DNA of 64,000 nucleotides. It comes from Homarus americanus. Taxonomy: Eukaryota > Arthropoda > Malacostraca > Decapoda > Nephropidae. Positions 58,535 through 64,000 of the stretch are shown here, piece after piece. A model generated the notes under the pieces. It was not told the origin of the DNA. It did no database searches and saw only the letters and a program-made list of their open reading frames with translations. Made by a program: the position numbers and the translations under genes. The number at the start of each line of letters is the position of its first letter. The stretch's first letter is position 1. The stretch lies in the NCBI RefSeq assembly GCF_018991925.1, contig NW_024748860.1, forward strand, positions 5,001-69,000. The letters are read 5' to 3'.

Positions 58535-58722
58535 GAAAGTGAGAGAGAGAGAGAGAGAGAAAGAGTGTGGGAGATAGAAAAAGTAAGAGTGAGAGAAAAG
58601 AGTGAGCTAGAGAGAGTGAGAACAAGTGTGAGAGAAAGTTAAAGTGAGATAAAGAGAAAGTGTAAGTGTGAAAATGGATGAGAGATTAAGAGTGAGACTG
58701 AAGTAGAGAGAGAGAGAGAGAG
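58535..58722. repeat. Purine-rich GAGA tract
   Basis: GAGAGA with AGTGTGAGAG and AAAGTG motifs. Confidence 0.85.
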
Positions 58723-58765
58723 AGATGCCACCTTGAAAGTAGATGTAGAGTGGACTTAGTTTCGA

Positions 58766-58798
<33 letters not shown>
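58766..58798. repeat. (AC)n microsatellite
   Basis: Pure AC run. Confidence 0.95.
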
Positions 58799-58800
<2 letters not shown>

Positions 58801-58974
58801 AATGAGGAGGTGAGCGAACCGGAAGGACGACACACATACATACACACACACGCCCTCGTTATCTGAGTCACTTTCACGCCCCTGTGACCCAGAAGGTGGA
58901 TGCGGCGTAAGGTAGGACTCGCCTCTCTCTCTCTCTGCTCTGTTAATCTTCCTTTTTTTCCCTTGCCCTGTTAT

Positions 58975-58977
<3 letters not shown>

Positions 58978-59042
<65 letters not shown>
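58978..59042. repeat. (CT)n microsatellite
   Basis: CT run with one CC interruption near 59013. Confidence 0.96.
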
Positions 59043-59046
<4 letters not shown>

Positions 59047-59159
59047 CAGAAAGGTTGAAAGAGGTCAAGTGTCTTCAAGGAAGAATTTAAGAGACAGATA
59101 AATGAATAAAGAGATAAGTAAAAGAAACAGAGAAACATGCCTCTAGTGTTATCAGTGAG

Positions 59160-59160
<1 letters not shown>

Positions 59161-59212
<52 letters not shown>
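59161..59212. repeat. (CA)n microsatellite
   Basis: Pure CA run, about 25 units. Confidence 0.97.
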
Positions 59213-59219
<7 letters not shown>

Positions 59220-59299
59220 CCATGGTCGTCCAAGGAAACAACGTAAATAACCCATGTAGGCGCTCTGTGTTGAGAAGATGGCGCTAAGAGGGGTGCATT

Positions 59300-59710
59300 G
59301 GCTGTGGTGGTGTGAGGGTGTGTATTGTCAGTGGTGTGAGGTGTATTGTTGTTATTGGTGGTGTAGTGTGTGTTGTTATTGGTGGTGTGAGGGTGTGTTG
59401 TTATTGGTGGTGTGAGTGTGTGTTGGTGTGGTGGTGTAGGGGTGTGTGTGTGTGGTGTGGGGTGTGTTGTTGTGGTGGTGTGAGTGTGTGTTGTTGTTGG
59501 TGGTGTGAGGTGTGTTGTTATTGGTGGTGTGGGGTGTGTTGTTATTGGTGGTGTAGTGTGTTGTTATTGGTGGTGTGGGGTGTGTGTGTTGGTGAATTCA
59601 TGAGGGTGTGTTGTTATTGGTGGTGCTGAGGGTGTATTGTTGGTGGTGTGGTGTGTGTTGTGTGGTGGTGTGAGGTGTGTGTGGTGGTGTGAGTGTGTGT
59701 GCCGTTAGTG
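59300..59710. repeat. About 24 bp G/T-rich minisatellite
   Basis: About 18 imperfect copies of GTGTGTTGTTATTGGTGGTG with GTGGTGGTGT variants. Confidence 0.93.
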
Positions 59711-59798
59711 TGAGTGTACTCTACGTTCAATTTATGCATCAGTTCAGATAAACTATATTTATATCACCCAAGTTGAAATAATTATTTCACATGAGGAT

Positions 59799-60240
<442 letters not shown>

Positions 60241-60541
60241 ATAATCTCGGGTAAGTTAAAGGTTGTTGTGAATGGCATGAACTGTCCATAGAATCGTCAT
60301 TTCCATACTACAATAAACTACCCTGTGCAATATTATGGCACTGGCGTTATTAATAACACCAATAAAAGCAACAGGAGAGAGATAATGTACCCACCACCAC
60401 CACCAGTCTCCATTATGAACCTCTCTACTATGAGTGTATTGTTTTATATAATATCTGTCCTCCCGGCACTCACATAAGAGAAATATTATCACCGATAAGT
60501 GGTGCAGTTTAAAGTGGAGGAGCACACAGAGACACGCTCTA
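60241..60541. other. Unique spacer
   Basis: A CCACCACCACCACC run at 60390-60404. No exon recognised. Confidence 0.5.
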
Positions 60542-60542
60542 G

Positions 60543-60595
60543 AATGGATTGTTCCCATAATTCAGGTGTCTAGAAGACACCCTGTGTGTTCCTTT
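60543..60595 (+). repeat. Short dispersed repeat, copy 1
   Basis: AATGGATTGTTCCCATAAT, then a weaker match ending GTGTGTTCCTTTG. Similar to 61019-61070. Confidence 0.5.
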
Positions 60596-61018
60596 GTTTC
60601 CTCTATAGTTTTTGTTCTAATATCAGGGTGTTTGCAACATGTAAATAATTTATTTCTTCCTAAATATAATATTTTATATTCCTATCATCATACTTATGTA
60701 ATATGAGATGAAACAGTAATAGGTTACACATTTCATATCATTCTCTTTATACGCGGCTGTTTTACTTGGTTACAAGTGTTACATAATTCTTTAAACCAAA
60801 AATATATCTGATACAAAATTATTGAAACTCGAAAGTATGGTGTGGTAGATTGAGATACTATTGTATTTCTGACTGACAGTGGTCAGTATCACTGATGATG
60901 TTATGTTAAAAAGAATACAGTATATGACCTGTAATTACAGTCTTTACCATTTTACCATTGATCATCGATAAATTTTGTAGTTTATAGAGGATATGCACTT
61001 ACAGTAGAGACGCCATAT
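60596..61018. other. A/T-rich spacer
   Basis: Nothing recognised between the two short repeat copies. Confidence 0.5.
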
Positions 61019-61070
61019 AATGGATTGTTCACATAATCGGGGTTTCTGGCACTTGCCATGTGTATTCGTG
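61019..61070 (+). repeat. Short dispersed repeat, copy 2
   Basis: ATGGATTGTTCACATAATC, then a weaker match ending GTGTATTCGTG. Possibly the ends of a small element about 0.5 kb long. Confidence 0.5.
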
Positions 61071-61124
61071 CGTGTGTGTGTGTCTCCGACGTGCCACTTA
61101 ACCGGGTTAGCCAAAACTGCCTGG

Positions 61125-61415
61125 AACAGGTCTTTTGACTGGGACTGTACTCAAACTATCCAACCAGGAGCGAACTCGTAGATATGGTGTATATTAGACA
61201 AATTTAGATTTAGGCGCGAGATGGGTAAACACTGGTTGGGAAATAGAGCAGTGGATGAGTGGAACAAGTTACCTACATTATCATTAACTCGAATACGCTG
61301 TATAGCTTCAAATATATATCCTGTAGGTTGGACGAATATATGAGCGATAGGGGTTGGGTGTAAACGGGACTGCCTATAGTATACCCATGTTCTTATATTT
61401 TCTTAACGGTAAAAT
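61125..61415 (+). pseudogene. Relic of retroelement C-terminus and 3' end
   Basis: Plus-strand fragments read NRAVDEWNKLP near 61235 and, in a shifted frame, SFKYISCRLDEYMSDRGW near 61305. This is the usual end of CR1/L2-like LINE proteins (NxWNxLP, then SFKxxLDxY). It is followed by CTGCCTATAGTATACCCATG and TTCTTATATTTTCTT, like the TTCTTATG-rich tails of such elements. Frameshifts and loss of the rest mark it as dead. Confidence 0.6.
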
Positions 61416-61488
61416 ACCCAAGAATAATGAGAGTATAACCACAATAGAATGAAAAGTAGCTATTCAGTGTAGCTATCAGAAATAGCAG

Positions 61489-62565
61489 TTGTTGTCGCGG
61501 GATCGATCTCTCGCTCTTTCTCTACCAATAGTGGTGTCCCACAGGGTTCTGTTCTTTCACCAACTCTCTTCCTTCTTTTTTATCAACGATTTACTTCACA
61601 CTACGACTAATTCTATCCATCCTTACGCTGATGATTCTACCTTTTACTCTTCTTCACATTTTCACCTTCCCCCTAATTTTCAAACTAGATCTGTTTCTAG
61701 AGCTGATATCATTTCATCTACCAATGCGGATCTGTGCAGCATCTCCGAATGCGTGAAATTAGAAACTTGATTAAATTCAATAGAATTAAAACACAGTATT
61801 TACCAATTACACTTTCCAAATTCGATGATCTCCCACCAATCACATTTCAGGACGCAATCATTCTGCCAAATTCAAAAATAGATATGCTAGGTCTCACCAT
61901 TTCCTCTAATATGTCATGGAAGCCGCACATCCTCAACATTGCTAAAGCTGCCTCGCGAAAGCTGGGAATGCTGTACAGATGCCTTAGCTACTTCACTCCT
62001 GAGCAGTTGCTTCAAGTTTATAAGGGTTTCATTCGTCCTAAATTTGAGTACTGCTTTCATATCTGGGGTGGCTCTTCTTCTCTCCAACTGTTAGATAGGG
62101 TGGAATCAAAGGCATTTCGCCTTAAGAACTCCCCTCCATTAGTTGATAATCTCTCTTCCCTTCTCTTTGCCGTAATGTTGCTTCACTCTCTCTCTCTTTT
62201 ACAGCTACTTTAACGAGCATCCTGTGTACCGCAGGCGAGGCCGTGGGCTCGTAACACACGTCTTGCCCGCGGTGCCCACCGTTTCTGTGTGTATGTCGGT
62301 CACACTAGAATCCATTATTGTACATCCTTCTTTCCTCACACAGCCAAACTGTGAAATGCTCTGCCTTCTTCTGTGTTTTCATATTCTTACAATCTGTCTC
62401 ACTTTAAAAGCTGGTTTTCCAGCATCTTCGCGGTGTAGATTAATATAATCTTTTTCTCTTCTATTTCTAATTTCTTTTGACTCTTATTTTTTCGCTCCCT
62501 AGGCCCAGTTGTGGGTCGATGACCTGTGCCCGGGTTAGCTATTCCCCGTTAAAAAAAATAAAAAG
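61489..62565 (+). pseudogene. Jockey-like retrotransposon relic, RT catalytic part to 3' end
   Basis: 5'-truncated just before the RT motif SGVPQGSVLSPTLF (61529-61570). A frameshift precedes INDLLHTTTN, then come YADDS (61624-61638) and stops near 61770. Frame 61734-62213 holds LGLTISSNMSWKPHILNIAK, then LLQVYKGFIRPKFEYC and HIWGG. After another frame change come a YFNEHPVYRRRGRG-like block and a degenerate tail. The 3' UTR GCCCAGTTGTGGGTCGATG ends in GTTAAAAAAAATAAAAA near 62565. Non-functional. Confidence 0.85.
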
Positions 62566-62865
62566 GAACAGAGGGGGACGACACCCCTTGTTTTATATAT
62601 TACAGAGTTTGTTGGCGAACTAAGCTAACCTAAGATTTAGGACGAGGTTGCACAATGGCTACTTTGGTTGGCAATGACAAGTTTGATTTTACAACTACAT
62701 GTTTATTAAAATCTTATTAATGTAATACGGTAGGGACTCACTATATTGTGACTTGTTAAATGTGATCTTATATCTTCTGAGGTTTAATCGAAGGTGAATC
62801 GTTGTGGTGGACATAGATGGGTCGCGGGTTGGGTTGTTGTAGTGCGGGCAGACTCCGTGGTCACT
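62566..62865 (-). other. Probable 3' UTR or flank of the minus-strand RT relic
   Basis: Lies downstream of the minus-strand stop at about 62867. Non-repetitive. Where the element ends is not clear. Confidence 0.4.
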
Positions 62866-63715
62866 AGGCGTGGGGTCGCCCTCCGTTGATGTCTTCCCCG
62901 CTTAGGTGGTCTGGGCTGTGAGGGTCGTCCAGGAGCTTGTCCCAAACCTTCTTCCCTAGGCGATGGAACCTGACGTTGAGGGTCTCCGTTTTATTTCTCA
63001 GGTGGATGGTTTCCACTGTCTCCTGGTAGGGTGGCGCTTGGCCACTGGAAGCTCTGTAGTTGTTGTAGTCTGGTCTTCCCGAGCGTGACGAGTGGTACGT
63101 GCGGGTACTCCAGCACGGGCCCCGCCATCGCCTTGTACAGGTCGACTTGTATCTTTTCAGGCATCAGTTTAAAACATTTTAATTTGGCTGCGGCGACTTT
63201 GGCTTTCTTTATTCTGTCCTTCACTCGGGACGTGCTGCAGGTCCGAGAGATGATGAGGCGGAGCAACCTGCCTTGATTAGAGTACGCAATCTAATCGTCG
63301 TCGATCATCAATGGCGCCGGCTTGAATTTGGCTATGGGTATGACCTCGAATTTCGTTTTGTTTGTTTTTATCTTCCATTTATTTTCATACTCCGAGATCT
63401 CCTCTATTGCCCGAGCAGTGAGTCGCGCCATCCTTGCTGTGGACCTTCCTGGGCAGGTGACGATCTGTGTTACATCGTCGGCATACATGACGTACTCGCT
63501 GCCGACGAATGGGGGTGGCAGGTCAGCCGTGTAGAGCGTGTAAAGGGTTGGTGAGAGACAAGAGCCCTGAGGCACGCCACTCGAGAGTGAGAATTCTTCT
63601 CCACAATGTTCTTGCATCTTGATTTTGACTCTGCAGTCCGTAAAGAAGTTGCACAGCAGGCGTGTCACGTTCTTGGGTGGTGCTGTGGTAAAGCTCCTAG
63701 TTCCCATGTTTTTTT
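62866..63715 (-). pseudogene. Minus-strand Jockey-like RT relic
   Basis: Reads leftward from MGTRSFTTAPP (63707) through LLCNFFTDCRVKI, the RT motif SGVPQGSCLSPTLYTLYTAD (63590-63540) and VMYADDVTQIV (YADD at about 63486-63475) to a stop at 63291. A shifted frame (63266-62991) gives KDRIKKAKVAAAKLKCFK and YKAMAGPVLEYP. A third frame gives ETVETIHLRNKTETLNVRFH and ends at a TAG near 62867. Two frame changes break it. The upstream endonuclease is missing, and the right junction at 63705-63725 sits beside an A-rich (minus strand) run. Confidence 0.87.
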
Positions 63716-64000
63716 GTTTTTTTTCCGAATTAGGTTAGGTGTGTGGGCTACAGGTAAAGGTGGTGTGTGCTCTGGAGGGTGAATTTTAAGCTTTTATCTT
63801 CATTTACGGCTCCAGCGGTGGTTGTGTACTATTTTGTTGGATTTTCTTTTTTTTACGATTTTGGGAGGGGGGGGGGGTTCTGCTCTTGAGTTTTTTGGTG
63901 GGATACTTTGAGCTCGGCCAGTATAAACTGCAGTGAGTAGTAGCAGGAGACGAAAAACTCCTGCAACTCCATGTCGTCCTCGACCACCGGAGGGGTAGGG
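63716..64000 (-). other. Right-end sequence, possible retroelement ORF1 tail
   Basis: Minus strand from 64000 leftward reads VVEDDMELQEFFVSCYYSLQ and continues about 25 residues to a Pro-rich end and a stop near 63855. It could be the C-terminus of an ORF1 in the same orientation as the RT relic, but nothing diagnostic is visible. The rest is low-complexity, including a G run at 63866-63878. Confidence 0.25.

Noticed and set aside
60256..60558. 100-codon minus frame beside the Tc1-like relic
   Set aside because: It has no transposase motifs and contains a CCA-run artefact (poly-Trp).

Overview
The window is nuclear DNA of an animal, most likely an arthropod and probably a decapod crustacean. 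The evidence is very dense simple-sequence repeats, many minisatellite arrays of 12 to 68 bp units, interstitial TTAGG-type runs (the arthropod telomere motif), several decayed non-LTR retrotransposons, tRNA-derived SINE heads, a Tc1-like relic, and almost no host coding sequence. The organism assignment is inference; no gene here fixes the species.

Layout. 0-9 kb: CT/CA microsatellites, a relic of a non-LTR retrotransposon 3' coding end (788-1005), a 3.5 kb G-rich minisatellite (1955-5520), a TTAGG-like block, the 3' end of a second retroelement family (6565-6741) and a 39 bp minisatellite. 9-15.6 kb: a run of C-rich minisatellites broken only by short dinucleotide tracts. 15.6-18.7 kb: ordinary sequence with the only convincing host gene, a minus-strand coding exon (17375-17986) for a single-pass membrane protein that ends at a good splice donor and carries one apparent frameshift. 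18.8-24.7 kb: minisatellites, trinucleotide ACT arrays, a decayed minus-strand coding relic interrupted by a hAT-like MITE with an 8 bp target duplication (20829-20988), a 22 bp array, and a 5'-truncated retroelement tail. 25-34.5 kb: a 2.1 kb G-rich minisatellite plus 46 bp and 68 bp tandem repeats. 34.5-36 kb: a tRNA-Ala-like SINE and a 5'-truncated non-LTR element. 36-49.5 kb: almost continuous tandem arrays (26, 22, 31, 32 and 22 bp units), including a 5 kb array of a 32 bp unit with a 1.44 kb higher-order duplication. 50.5-53.7 kb: the most complete retrotransposon, with endonuclease, reverse transcriptase and a C-terminal finger, broken by frameshifts, stops and internal deletions. 54-59.8 kb: more minisatellites. 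59.8-64 kb: a Tc1-like relic and three decayed RT-bearing or RT-tail elements in both orientations.

The features do not form a pathway. The sequence looks like a repeat-dominated intergenic or intronic region shaped by replication slippage and retrotransposition. The most informative observations are the relationships among repeats: one retroelement family seen at three places, a second seen at two, one 22 bp minisatellite family at three loci in both orientations, retroelement 5' junctions that abut CA/GT runs, and a MITE inserted in frame-relevant sequence. I saw no new defence or enzymatic system. Very long open frames across the arrays are artefacts of stop-poor repeats.
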